Both the position numbers and the translations under genes were made by a program. A stretch of 64,000 nucleotides of DNA from Siphonodentalium dalli (taxonomy: Eukaryota > Mollusca > Scaphopoda > Gadilida > Siphonodentaliidae): assembly GCA_032622095.1 (NCBI GenBank), contig CP136066.1:56696609-56760608 (forward strand), in the 5' to 3' direction. Below are positions 24,102 to 36,041 of the stretch, one piece after another (the stretch's first letter is position 1; each line of letters starts with the position of its first letter). Below the pieces are notes generated by a model, which did not search any database, was not told where the DNA came from, and worked only from the letters and a program-made list of their open reading frames with translations.

Positions 24102-24736
24102 ACTGTAAAGACTTGATGGACGCCGGCTTCGGAACTGATGACGTGTACACCATCAACCCGGGTGGGTCGGGTGAGGTGACGGTCGTGTGTGACATGACTA
24201 CCAACGACGGAGGCTGGACAATATTTCAACAACGATCCAACGGCCTGGTCGATTTTTACCGGAATTGGGCGGATTATGTCGAGGGATTCGGCAGCAAATC
24301 AATGTGTGGCGGGGAGTACTGGCTCGGGCTGGAAGCGATTCATCAACTGACCAACATGGGCCAAACTGAGCTGTATGTTAAAGTAACTTCAGCTGATGGG
24401 GATGACAGATATGCGAAATACTCTAACTTCGCCCTCGTGAACAGCGCCAGCCGTTATGCGATCACAACAACATGGGGAGAAGGAACAGCAGGCGACTCAC
24501 TATATCGCCAAGAAGGTCAAGCATTCAGCACTTATGACAATGACCATACAAATTGTAATTGTCCCATCGGCCATCACGGAGCTTGGTGGTATCAGTGCTG
24601 TTACGACTCCAACTTGAACGGCGAATACCTTAACAGCACACATACACCAGGAACACGAAACGGTATGGAGTGGGTTTCAGCATTCATTCCCTATCACTCT
24701 GTGAGAAGCACAACCATGATGCTCAGACGCAAATGA
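24102..24736 (+). CDS. Gene A exon 3: fibrinogen C-terminal (FReD) domain
   Basis: Terminal exon encoding about 211 residues of a complete fibrinogen-related domain. It opens with DCKDLMDAG, the usual first cysteine, followed by VYTIN. GGWTIFQQRSNGLVDFYR and YWLGLEAIHQLT are hallmark FReD blocks. The YDNDHTNCNC segment corresponds to the calcium-site loop and neighbouring cysteines of ficolin/tachylectin-type FReDs. GAWWYQCCYDSNLNGEY and RSTTMMLRRK complete the fold. The stop is TGA at 24734-24736. With exons 1 and 2 the predicted protein is 321 residues and secreted. Residue S-M-C before GGEYW is unusual; the paralogue has Trp there. No AATAAA signal was found within about 300 bases downstream. 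Family knowledge: such proteins act as soluble pattern-recognition lectins; the ligand here is unknown. Confidence 0.95.
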
Positions 24737-27690
24737 GAGACAAGACACAAGCTGTCACAAGAGAGAAGCCAAGTGTCAACGATTAGTTTTTAGTTTGTGC
24801 TCTATCTGATAGACCATGCATGAGAGGTACTTACTCACGATTTGTTTTCTGTTTGAAATTAGTTCTATAGCAGGGACATTGTCGGTGGTATGTGGTACCA
24901 TACTCGGGGATAAACGGTTTGTTACCCGGAAATTGAAATGTTAAGAGCAAGCACGGAACATCTGATGTAATCATAAGATCGATTCGAACATTTTCTTTTC
25001 ATTTTAAAGACACATATAATCAGATTTAACGCCCCTAAATTACTAATTCTTTGGCTTCGGGGGTAACAAATATTTTATTCGAGTCGAGGAACCCACCCAT
25101 CAAAGCACAGAGTTATCAGATATCGATGTTTTCCGACATGCTGTCGATACCAAATTGCGTTAAACAGAATGTTGATATACATGTTTAACATGTTTTGGAA
25201 AATTATATACTAGAGTAATTTAGGTAATTAACCAATGCTGATAACTAAACCGGCTTTTGAAGAAATGTTGTTGTTGTTGTTGTTGTCTGAATCTGATAAT
25301 ACGGGGACTATCGAATCGGATTGTGTACCTTTAATGTGAATTTACGATTTAGAGACATCTAGTGGGTTGAGTCCTTGTTATGTTATCTCACGATCATGCT
25401 GTAGATTTATAATATGCACTTCACTAATATAAGAGGATATGCAATGTCCCAGAAAGTGTCATGACACGTGTATACGAAGTGGTTACATTTCTCGTTTCGT
25501 TGTCACAAATTCAAACAGTCGGTGAACATAAAAATGAAGCAAAAACAAAAAACGTATAAATGGTTAAACAAAAATAACAAAACAAAAAAAATAACACAAA
25601 AAACAAACAATTAAAAAGAACGAAACTATCGAAACCTTTAAAGATAGCAAGATATAATTCGCTCCGTGCCTCAGAAGCGGACCACCCAATAGTAGAATAC
25701 CCTGCCACGTCCCTGCCTAATAGAGAGTACCTCTAGGGTACAATTGTATTAAGCCTCCTGCAATAGACGCACGTTATCCAGCGCGTACGCCATATGTATG
25801 CAGCATTGCTAGCGGTTATGGCGCCATGGAATACGCAAGAAAAAGTTAGAAGAAAATATGACACATTGGCTCTTAGTGTTTGCTGTGTTAGAGTAGCAGT
25901 TGTGCGTGTTGTGTTTAATTTATTTATTTGTGTATTTGTTTTATATTGGTTTTTTTAGTATTAAAATTCGTTGTATTTTCGATTCCTTTGAGTATTTATC
26001 CACAAATATGAGGGTGTTACATTGGGAATATTAGAACAATATTACCAATGTCCAAAAACATTTTACTCCGACCATGATTGTCAAATAATGTATATAACTA
26101 AAATAACGTTGGACAAAATATGTGAAGGAAATACGGACAGCGTAATTCAGTCAACTCAATCTGTAATTATGTCAACTGCATTGGAATAATATCTAACATA
26201 AGAACAACTGACACAATTGGATTCCAGATCGGTGCTCGGATAGCAGAAATATGTGCCATGGACTCGAGCATGGTGGTGCCATACCTAGGGCTACATTTCA
26301 TTCATTGTGACCGTGTTTAATCTTTCGATGAATTTGAGATCTTTTCCGACAACCAAACGTCGAAAATGTCTGCCAAGAACCGTTTGCGATCATCATAGCA
26401 CTATCGTTTTAAGCATGTGGCTACATCCTCAATATTACACCTGATCAACATGTTTGGCTTAGCGTATAGCATTTCCTTAAAATATGAACTTTCTGGCCAT
26501 TGTATCGCACACGAATCGTCACACCCCTCCTAGCACCAACACTGAAACAAGCAGCTACATCCCTACTTTGATTTTAGTTCGTTCACATACCTTATTTGTT
26601 TCTGTCTCGACTGTCTCGGCTTGTCCCAGGACTTATTACTGAGACACAAACGGGATCTATTTTCTGTTGGCCACGTTTCATGCCATACATGTATATGTAC
26701 AAAATGACACACCGCCTGTTAAAAACCAATCACGTGCAGAGATCACTTATATAGTACTAACGTCCACCACCCCATATCATCATGATCGAAAAAAACATGG
26801 AAACTGAATAAGGCTAATCTTTAACACAGAAGGTACTCTAAGACTATATTTGCTGTTTAATAACATCATTTGTCCTGAACACTACACATTATGTAGGGTA
26901 TGTGAAAATACCAAAGAAGCTGAGCAGTGGGTGCATGGGGGTCCTATCAGCCCATGGACTACTAAGCTCTTACGTCACTGCAAGTGCCTATGATACACGC
27001 ATGTCTTACTAAAAAGTATGACGCCGGGTTTAGGGACTAATTATATGATAACAAACCATACACACATCTATAAGAATATCACCCCACCCCCTCTTTTGGT
27101 TCAGCCGTTTTTTTCAGGCGGTAGTCGGGATTCATACACTTCTGTCAATTGATACTCGGGATTCACATACCCATAGTAACCGTCCTCTGAATTCAATAAA
27201 GGCTGGATGTCAAGCAGTTTTTGTAACACAAATTTACACTGAGATTTAGTATTATTATCCATCTCAAATAAATCATATATTGATATAATTCAATCTAATA
27301 TACGAACTTTTAGTAACGTTTTTGTTTGGGTAAAACATATGTTACACAATGTTGGACTATTGTTTTTACTCAACACAGGGTAACAATTTACCAAATATTA
27401 ATTTCCCTTCTGCGTTTTTGTGCCGAACATTGGGTGAATATAATTACTAAATTATGGAGTCAAATCAACTGATGTCAAGGGATTTATTACCACTGACGTT
27501 GGGTTAAAATAACTATTTTCGCGACAGAATATTCAGATATATCGGGAAAAACATATTTAATTTATTTCGATGGACAAAAATAATTATTCAAACGTGGGAA
27601 TTGCTTAATTTATACTAAACTAGCTGGGGTCCCGGTCCGTTGCTCGGGTAAAGAATTTGTAAGTTATTTGTTCCCCTTCCACTTATTTAA
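24737..27690. other. Gene A 3' flank and intergenic DNA
   Basis: The first part (to about 25770) aligns with the gene B 3' flank in reverse, including the matched stretch around CACGATCATGC. A short GTT microsatellite lies at 25266-25286. After 25770 no similarity to the B side was seen. Near 27620 the phrase CTAGCTGGGGTCCCGG resembles dispersed transposon sequence. No reading frame of note. Confidence 0.5.
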
Positions 27691-28215
27691 ATTAATTATT
27701 AGTCAACTGAGATAAACATCACATGTTGCATGACACTCAGCGGATATAGTTACCTCTGTATTTTAAGTTGACAATAAGTTGACAATAAACTTCATAGTGC
27801 GTATTTAAGTCATCTGAGGTCAACGGCATCTATCCCACGACATTCACCGTGTCAAATTACGTGCCAATTTTCACACATATTTTCTCAGCTGATAATAAAC
27901 GCTCTACGTTGGTCATCTGTGAAAAAATAATGTATTATTCACCCTTTAAGTCATCTTAGATCAAAGGCAGATATCCAGTTATATCACCCTGGTCAGATGA
28001 CCTATAAGTACCAATTTTCCTACATTTCGTCTAAGCTGATAAATAACGCTCTTCATTGCTAATGATGATAATATAAACTTTAAGTTCCACTTTAGGGCCA
28101 ACAGCACCTAATCAGTGATACTCATCGGGTCAATTCGCCACTGCATATCAACAAATATTGCGAACAAACGCAAAACTGTTGCGAATAAACGTAAAACTAT
28201 TGCGAATAAACGCAA
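27690..28215. repeat. Degenerate tandem repeats, about 130 bp, then a 21-bp repeat
   Basis: Phrases AGCTGATAATAAACGCTC, TTTAAGTCATCT and CCAATTTTC recur in order near 27770, 27890 and 28030. Bases 28150-28215 hold three copies of TTGCGAATAAACGCAAAAC with small changes. Confidence 0.65.
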
Positions 28216-28619
28216 TAAATATATAATTTTATATCAATCCGGTGACCGTAACCGACTTCCGTACATTCAATAAAATGTGATAGAAATAGCCCATGCAGTT
28301 AATACATGCTATACCTATACGCAGTTTGTCTGTGGAAATCTATTTAAACTCTTAGAGTTAATCCGTCGCAACAAAGGTTCTTTTCTTCCTATTCGCCTTT
28401 GAACAATTTAGAGCGAATGTGATAGTGAGTTCCAAAGTTTTGACGGACGCACGGACTGAACCTATTTCTGTGTATATCTTCCACCAAACTTCGTTTAAAA
28501 TATATCGAAATGGCAAGCATGATACCAGATTGTCCAGGGTTTGATCCTAATCCTAATCCTGATGCAGGTGTTTTTGTATACGATGGGGAAAATGGTCGCG
28601 AGAACAAAACACAGATTAT

Positions 28620-28826
28620 GTGTTACAAAATCATAAACAAAATCAAACCAAATCCCCAAAAAATAATCACCAACCTCCATCGAAGTATTATCAACATCAA
28701 CGCTGCGATGACAAGTATCCACACCCAGGTGGTAGAACAGCTTGTCCTGCAAATAGTAAACAGTGTACGACGTGTTCTGGTTTCGGGTTCTCAGAAAATG
28801 TGCATGTCAAAAGACAGACCGCATAG
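28620..28826 (+). pseudogene. Gag-like zinc-knuckle relic of a retroelement
   Basis: One frame reads RCDDKYPHPGGRTACPA, then KQCTTC and a degraded last part. This resembles the C...YPH.GG..CPA..K.C..C block of Ty3/mdg4-like gag proteins in many invertebrates. The terminal histidine and cysteine of the second knuckle are degraded, and no protease or polymerase follows. The relic overlaps another open frame of 106 codons (28510-28830) for which I see no family signature. The assignment comes from one motif and needs a profile search. Confidence 0.5.
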
Positions 28827-28929
28827 TTGAGTCCCTCGTGGGTTTAATTGTGACTTTAGTGACTAAAGCATGAAACTTTAAAGATATGTTGCTTATTTAT
28901 AGGGAAAACATTTTGGAGGGGGGTGCTCG

Positions 28930-29990
28930 GTGGGGGGCCCTGTGTCGGGATAAAATCAGGTTTCCATTGCAACGGCATAAAATATTTGGAGAAAAATTGA
29001 AAAAGGCCACTGTTGAGAACCAACGAGCCTTGTGTAAAGAAGAAATTATGTTAACGCATAGTGCCAATAATGGTCCATCAAACAGACTGAGCCACTATGA
29101 CATATTGGGTCAAGGTCAATTACTAAGATCAAGGTCATTGAAAAAAAAATGTGATATTTTGTTATATATTTTATAGTTGTCTCCTATTCCGCTACACCTA
29201 GTGCCTTATTCAGAAAAGAAATCCCCACCATACTAAACAAAAAGTAGGTCGCAATCACGGTGTTCAATTTGGTATATGATTCATCTGTATACTACAGTAA
29301 CTGTCAACATGGATCATGCATCAGGATAAAATCTGGTTTCCATGGCAACGGCATCAAATATTTGGAGAAAAGTTGAAAAAGTCCACTGTTGGTAACCAGA
29401 TGAGCTGATGAGCCTTATGTTTGAAGAAATGACGTGAACTCATAGTGCCATTAATGGTCCATCAAATAGACTAGGCCATAGTACATATATGGTCAAGGTC
29501 AATTGCTAAGGTCATTGGAAAATGGTAATTGTATATATATTTTTTTAGAAATTGTCTCATATTCCGCTACCCCTAGCACATGATTGTGTTAGTCTTAAAA
29601 GCAAACCCCTTTCATGATACACACCCATTTGAACACCATCACCGCATTCAATTTGTTTGATATACAAGATGATCGCGGTCAACATGTCACAACAATTATA
29701 GTTTATATTTAATCATATTTTAAGTCACGATACATTGCCATTTAGAGACCATCAGACGTAAATAAACACGTTTTGTGACTCCACAAATGTGCTGCTTAGT
29801 TATAGTGGGAACATTTTGTTTGGGTGGCTGCATGTGTCAGGATAAGATTTGGTTTCCATGACAACGGCATAAAATATTTGGAGAAAAGTTGAAAAAGCCC
29901 ACTGTGGAAACCCAATGAGCCTTGTAGTTATTTAAATACAAACGTCACGATCCAACTCCGAATTAAGGGACCATCAGTTCATGCACCAAA
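28930..29990. repeat. Dispersed repeat family, three copies here and one inverted near 34.1 kb
   Basis: Copies near 28945, 29325 and 29845 share GGATAAAATCTGGTTTCCAT, AACGGCAT, AATATTTGGAGAAAA and GCCACTGTTG-like words. The first two continue into GGTCAAGGTCAATTACTAAG and TCCGCTAC. An inverted copy lies at about 34105-34275. Confidence 0.8.
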
Positions 29991-31417
29991 GCCACTATGA
30001 TGTAGGCTGGCCATGGGCCGAGTGTCGTATGACACGAGCAGGTGTCTAAATGTATAGCATGGACCCAGTCCCTTATACGTGATATATCTACACCATGGAC
30101 CCAGAAAAGTTTGTTGACGATGGTGTGGGACGAAAAATACCTTTAACAGTAATGACTGGTTATGGTTAAGGGTACGTTCATATACACTCGAAATATTTCC
30201 CAGGCATTTCGCATGTATCGTGCATCACAGCTGTTTCTTTTGTGTTTGAACCAGACGCACTATATACCATTATACTGCATTGTTGAGACCACTGGGAACT
30301 AATAGTGCAATAATTTTCTCAAATGTGAGGCTACTTTAATCCCATAATAATGTAAGCTTGGTGCTTGTTTGATATGAAAACAGATTTCACGGAACTTACC
30401 CATAATCTGACTCTGAGAACAGGTATTTAGGCTGATGGCTGTTGCCTGTTTTGAAACTATAATTAGTAATATACACCAAGCTGCATTGTTATCCTCCTCC
30501 CTATTTTCCACTCTTCTGATTGGCCCATGTGCTGTCACGTGCCGGGCGACAAATCACACAGTCGCCCGCTGACCCGGGAGACATTGTTTTTGTCGCCCGC
30601 CTGATGTTATATTGCAAGAATATCTCCAAACACACACTTCAGTAACTCATCTACTTCGCATCACTACAACGTACTAAAAAATCATAGATCTTATATACCC
30701 CACGGATTCGCAAAACACACCAGTTGTGGTGTTTGCTAATTTGCATATATTTTGTGAACACTAATATTCTTTAGTTTTAAGTTGATACTTTTATCGGACA
30801 AGCGTTATTATTAACTTTTTACATCGCAACATCTCGGTGATTCAATCTGTTCGACATTATGATGCAAGATTGAGAGAGAGGATCCCTTTAGGTTGGTTGG
30901 TTATAAATGTTCGCTGGTAGACAACGTAATGCATACGTTTGTCGCGAATGAATGGTACTGTACGCTTATCTTCCGCGATGTCTGCAATGTGATCATAGAA
31001 GTATTTTATGTGAGGATCGCCATGAGCACTGACACATATGAATGTACATTAATAAAATTGACAACTTCCCAATAGCTTTCGGGGAAGACCGTTATGAAAT
31101 GAACATCGCGAGTAAATTGCGCGCACAAGACGACATTGAATATGCCTTGCAGAAGACGAGAACATACCTATATGGCTTATTGGTTTACATTGCATGGACC
31201 GATATTGACGATTTGACCACCAAAATGATCGTAAATAAACGCGGATTATCAAACGTTTAAAAGCTTGACTATCGTTTATGGAACAGAAATCATATGGGAC
31301 GATAAGTAGTTACTGAAAATATACATAATCGGGAAAGAAAGCACTCATGACTCAGTGCAACATCGTACGTGTGTATGGCAAGGATATTTTCTGTGGTATA
31401 ATCGGATAACAAAACAG
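29991..31417. other. Repeat-rich intergenic DNA, no gene
   Basis: A stretch of about 70 bases with GGAACTTACCCATAATCTGAC (30388 region) recurs in the same orientation near 31618-31670. A GC-rich word group around GGGCGACAAATCACAC (30543) resembles the arms of the palindrome at 31435-31510. Short open frames at 30893-31260 match nothing. Confidence 0.5.
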
Positions 31418-31530
31418 TTGTTGCCCTTCTTCTCGGGAGACATTGAGATTTGTCACCCGCTCGAGAACGGAATTCCGTTCTCGAGCGGGTGACAAATCTC
31501 AATGTCTCCCTCGACAACGGGCGACAACTG
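31418..31530. repeat. Palindrome with a perfect 76-bp core and no loop
   Basis: Bases 31435-31472 and 31473-31510 are exact reverse complements meeting at GGAATTCC. The 38-base arms include ACATTGAGATTTGTCACCCG. Looser symmetry continues outward to about 31418 and 31530. It lies among related GGGCGACAA words. Confidence 0.95.
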
Positions 31531-33860
31531 TATATTGTTGCCTCCACTGTGATTTATTACAGTGTAGTTCAATTATTTTTACATATTTGTGCTGTCAGCG
31601 CGATGTGAGATGAAAACAGATTTCAAACCCGGAACTTACCCATACTCTGACAACAAGCAGTTTGGTCGATTCGCTGCTCATTCGATATCTGCTATTCATA
31701 GTATATCCCATGCTTGTCAGCGCTAATACTCATAACCGGCGCGTCCATTGCAAAGAGCACCATCACGTCGGGTAATATACGCACAACAAAACGCCCCATT
31801 TAGTTGAGACCACCCTATAGCTCTTAGTAGCGGAAGTCTCCCTCTCATCGCTATATTTAAGTTAGACGGCTAAATATATGGACAGCCATATGATCAAAAC
31901 ATACGTCACATGAAAATCAATAGGTGTTTACTAAATAACTAGTAGTAAGTCCATTGGTTTACTCAGAACAGTGCTCGAACAACTTCCTGTCAACGACATC
32001 TATACAGTAATCACATGTGAGCGGTCAACTCGATTACCCAAATCCTGACTACGCGGTGAAGTATTTTACGCTCGTTGTCATGTAGCGACAAATATTGAAC
32101 TTAAATTACAATGATAAATATTTGAAAGAAATCAGCGTGGGTACCATATTGGTAGTTCGGTACATATTCTTTGCGTTGTGCGACATAAATAATTCAAAAG
32201 GTGTCACTCAGATTTCAACGATAGAGTTATCTCCAACGACATTATATTAAACGCCATCTGGCGACGTCTATTAATTTTGCGCACAAACCATATCAAATAG
32301 TTCTTCTCTATTTAAAAATAATTTCCGATAGAGTTCTTCCCCATTGAATAATATTGGCAGAGGTGTCACGCACATCTATTCATTTAGAAAAGACGGATAT
32401 TGATTTTGAAATGACTTCTGCTAAGTTGGAACTAACTTATTGGCTGTAATTCGACCTCTATTAAGTTCATTTGACGTCTATTAATCTTAAATTACTTTTG
32501 TTAAGTTGGAATTGTCTTACCGAGTGTTATTCAACATTTTTAAAATTTCATGTGACTTCTATAATAAGTTGGAATTTACTTATTGGTTATTTAGTAAACG
32601 CATATTGATTTGATAATAATACAAACTTTTATTTAACGTATTATTTTTATCAATTAGCCGCCCATATAAATCACTTGCAAATATAGTTCAAGGACATATA
32701 AACGAGACTTATACATGACAAAACCAGTGTCAGGTTCTTATTGAAAACTCATATGGCCATCGCAGTGGGTAGATGTGATAAATCATGAAATTCGGTAAAT
32801 CTACCAACATCAAGAAGACATGTGTTTTAACAATGATCTTCGGCCTGTATACATGACCTTGATATGTCAAGGTCACTATTGATAAGCGCAAATGTCCGCC
32901 ACTACGTACTTGTTTCCATAAACCAATGTAAACTTTAGGTAGTTGTTCTGTTATTCACGATACGTACAATTTAATGTAAAATTTCCAAATGCCGGATAGT
33001 TAGCCACCGTTGCCATGGAAACACAAATTTATAAAATATGTGCTAATTAGATTTTCCTAATAAAAATTCAGCTATCTAGTATACCAAGAGGCATTTTTTT
33101 TTACTACTCCGGGCTGACCAAGGTTGATTCCATTTCTCGGCTAGATCGATCGCCTGTACAATTTAAGCATAACAGAATTACGCATACTTCAGGGGCCAAT
33201 ACTATAGAAGCTTAGCTATGTAATGCCAGCGTTCCTCTGTAATTTCCTAATTTTGTAAAAAGAAACTTGTGTGGTACTCGAATACCTCCATTCAATTTAA
33301 ATGGTTGAAAGTAATTATGCTCCCCAAGTTAAGGTCTATGTGGTGACAATAGGTTACAAGAAAACAAATATTAAAACTAAAGAATGTAAAAAAAATCTGT
33401 GTACAGTAGTGTTAGAATTAATGACATACATAAAGGGTCTCAAGGAATTCGAATTGGATTTATGCGAAATACCATATAGTTTATAAACGTCTGTAAAACA
33501 ACTATCATCAACAAGTACATGTAAAATATGTCAATTTTTTTTTTTTTTAATTATTGATAACTCCAATAATGATATTTTCGCATATTGAAGCCATTGTTAT
33601 GCAATCATTACTGCTGCAGTGGCATTACCGATCAAAGTCACAATAGATAGCAAATTTTAATAAAAAAACTCGACGGTAAACCTTGGAAAATGTCAAAGCA
33701 TTGAAAAATAATATGAAAATAATATTCAGACTAAAATACTTGAACTTACTATGTACGCTATCAGCGATATATTTGACAAATCACTGTAACAGTTTTGTTT
33801 ACAATTGCTACAATATTGGATCCATCCAGCCCCCATACGCGGTTTAAGAGGGACAGGTCA
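31531..33860. other. No gene recognised
   Basis: AT-rich intergenic DNA. CCTTGATATGTCAAGGTCAC near 32859 and GTTGCCATGGAAAC near 33012 echo words of the 29 kb repeat family. A 61-codon frame at 33301-33486 has no recognisable feature. Confidence 0.45.
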
Positions 33861-33867
33861 AAGTTCC

Positions 33868-33932
33868 AGAGTAACATTCCATATATGTAGTTTTGAATAT
33901 TCATGAATTCCATATATGGAATGCTACTCCAG
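33868..33932. repeat. Short hairpin
   Basis: GAGTAACATTCCATATATG and CATATATGGAATGCTACTC are reverse complements with one mismatch, separated by about 22 bases. Confidence 0.7.
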
Positions 33933-34104
33933 AATTTGTACTTGTATCACTGAATATGCGGAATAAGGCTGTATGGATCCAATATGGTAGCAACTAAGTT
34001 ATCTCGCTTATTGTGGGGATTGCTTCCAGGACTAACGTACTAGGTTTGGCGGAATAAATGACAATTAATATAAAATAGACCAATATATTGATATTTTTCC
34101 CTAA

Positions 34105-34275
34105 TGACCTTGACCTTAGCAATTGACATTGATCCTTTATTTCCTAGTGGCACAGTTCGTTTCATGGACCATTGATGGCACTATGAGTTCACTTGAGTTC
34201 ATCAACAGTGGGCTTTTTAACATCTCTCCAGATATTTGATGCCGTTGCCATGGAAACCATATTATATCCAGAAAC
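34105..34275. repeat. Inverted copy of the 29-kb repeat family
   Basis: Read on the minus strand, GGTTTCCATGGCAACGGCAT, AATATCTGGAGAGA and CCCACTGTTG match the 28.9-29.9 kb copies. TGACCTTGACCTTAGCAATT is the complement of their GGTCAAGGTCA end. Confidence 0.8.
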
Positions 34276-35835
34276 ATGACCCCTCATTCGGTCACCCCTA
34301 TCCAAAAAGTTTCCACTAAAACTAAGCTACATATATGTGAAGTATCGAGCTTTAGTTACTAAAGTCACAAAATCTTGTTTATTTTGGTGATCCTCCATCC
34401 AACTCCTATTCCTGGTACCAACAATGCAACTTTGCCACATTGCAATACATGGAAGGAAACTTAACAGAACACCGTGATCTTGTTGTTTAATCCCCATTCT
34501 AATAATGTCATTGATCTATTTTATATTATTGCTCTTTGTTTATGTTTATGTTAGGATTGGAAATAAATGATTACACCAACCACACCATTGAATTGTTCAT
34601 ATTACGGAAATCCCAATATATCGGTGAAGTGAAACTAAGCGGCACTTTTTTATGTCAGCAATTGTGGTACCCTCGACCCCCAAACCCAACCCTGACATGA
34701 AAGATTTTTTTGTTATTCGAAAAACTCCACTTCGCTTTTTCAAACCACAGCAGTCTCCGCAGCAAAGAGAATGCAGTCAGACATACATTCAAAATATTTA
34801 TACCTCTGAATGAGTGGAGCAGTGGCTCATTGTGTGTTCATTGCTTCACATGTACATGGACATATTATATCATTGTCGTTAGTATCGATAAGATAAACTG
34901 AAATTACAGCAAGGTAACTTCAACTCCTGAGAAACAATGTTATGAATTTCTCATTCCTACATTCCTGTATGTTCTTCTGACAATAATTGACGAATCCGAT
35001 TGCTTTCTCATGGCGATATGTCATACTCAGTATTGTAGAAAATATCTCCGAATTATTTTTAACTGACTCAGATCACGTGGCGAACATAATAGGGTGCATT
35101 TGGCCCTGACATTTCAGCTGATAGCCAAACATTAAAGTAAACTTCTTGTGTGACAATAGACTTCTAACAGTCAATATGATAAATGTGGCGCACTTTCGTA
35201 AGATACCAACAACAATGCATCGCAGCTACAGAAGTTGAATAATAAAAGCGTTATTTGATTGTAGTCGTTTGTGTAACTTGTGTCTATTATATCTCACTGT
35301 TAGAAGCATTAGCAGTACTGTGGGATTCTGTCTTAATATACAGAGAGTGTCGTGAACTATAGTGTTCACATAACTATAGTGCTGGTGCGAGTCTATATAT
35401 CAGTTGGAAAATTGTCGATTTTACTTCTTTGTTGTGTATGTTAACAACAGTACGGGTTTATTGAGCGGACCCTATCTCAAATTTTTATTCCAAAAGATTG
35501 GAAAATAACGATCTTGCCAGCTATTGTGTTCATCGTGCAAGTCTATAGAAAGTAATGCCACAGTGAGCACGGCCTTTCCTATTTAGACTTTGTCGGCGTC
35601 TATTTCGCCCAAATGCTCAGATATTAAAGCCAGATATTAGAGCGAAATATAGTACGACTTTGAATTGAAAATATACCACAGGGAGAAAACAAGAGAGTTA
35701 TTTTGATGGGTTGCATAGATTATGAAACGTTGGTCACTGAATTGACAACTACGCCTATACATCTAGGCCTATGTTTACATTCGGTCAGCCAATATAAAAA
35801 ATCCAAACCATTACCCAATGCCAAGCGACGCGCAC
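34276..35835. other. No gene recognised
   Basis: AT-rich intergenic DNA without a supported reading frame or repeat. Confidence 0.45.
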
Positions 35836-36005
35836 ATAAGCCATCAACGGCGTTTTTCGGTTGATCTATATGAGCCTATATATCGATCAGTAGACGAATA
35901 ACATACTGTATAATTCCGCGAAGCGGATTATACTAAGTATGTTATTCGTCTACTGATCGATCTATAGGCTCATAGATCAACCGGAAAACGACGTTGATGG
36001 CTTAT
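35836..36005. repeat. Large palindrome centred on CCGCGAAGCGG
   Basis: The left arm (35836-35919) and right arm (35923-36005) are near-perfect reverse complements of about 84 bases with a three-base GAA loop. The outer ends read ATAAGCCATCAACG and CGTTGATGGCTTAT. The central word is the same as in the palindrome at 50538-50630, which suggests one foldback family. Confidence 0.93.
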
Positions 36006-36041
36006 AATTACAACGATAACACTTTATTTTCAACTATATAC

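Larger units (their letters stand above)
14740..25770 (+). repeat. Inverted segmental duplication, copy A
   Basis: This segment carries gene A and is matched in reverse complement by 45660-61790, which carries gene B. Besides the exons, several non-coding stretches match. These are the promoter side (CGTGAAACAAATAA near 14776 against 61740), intron 1 (AATTAATGCT near 18277 against 55130; TGTTCAGATAACAAG near 20994 against 54638), the 3' flank (ATCTCACGATCATGC near 25384 against 50928), and TAATAGAGAGTAC near 25718 against 45690. Divergence is moderate, and both copies hold private insertions. Confidence 0.85.

Noticed and set aside
28510-28830. 106-codon host protein
   Set aside because: No family signature, and the overlapping frame shows a gag-like motif that explains the region better.
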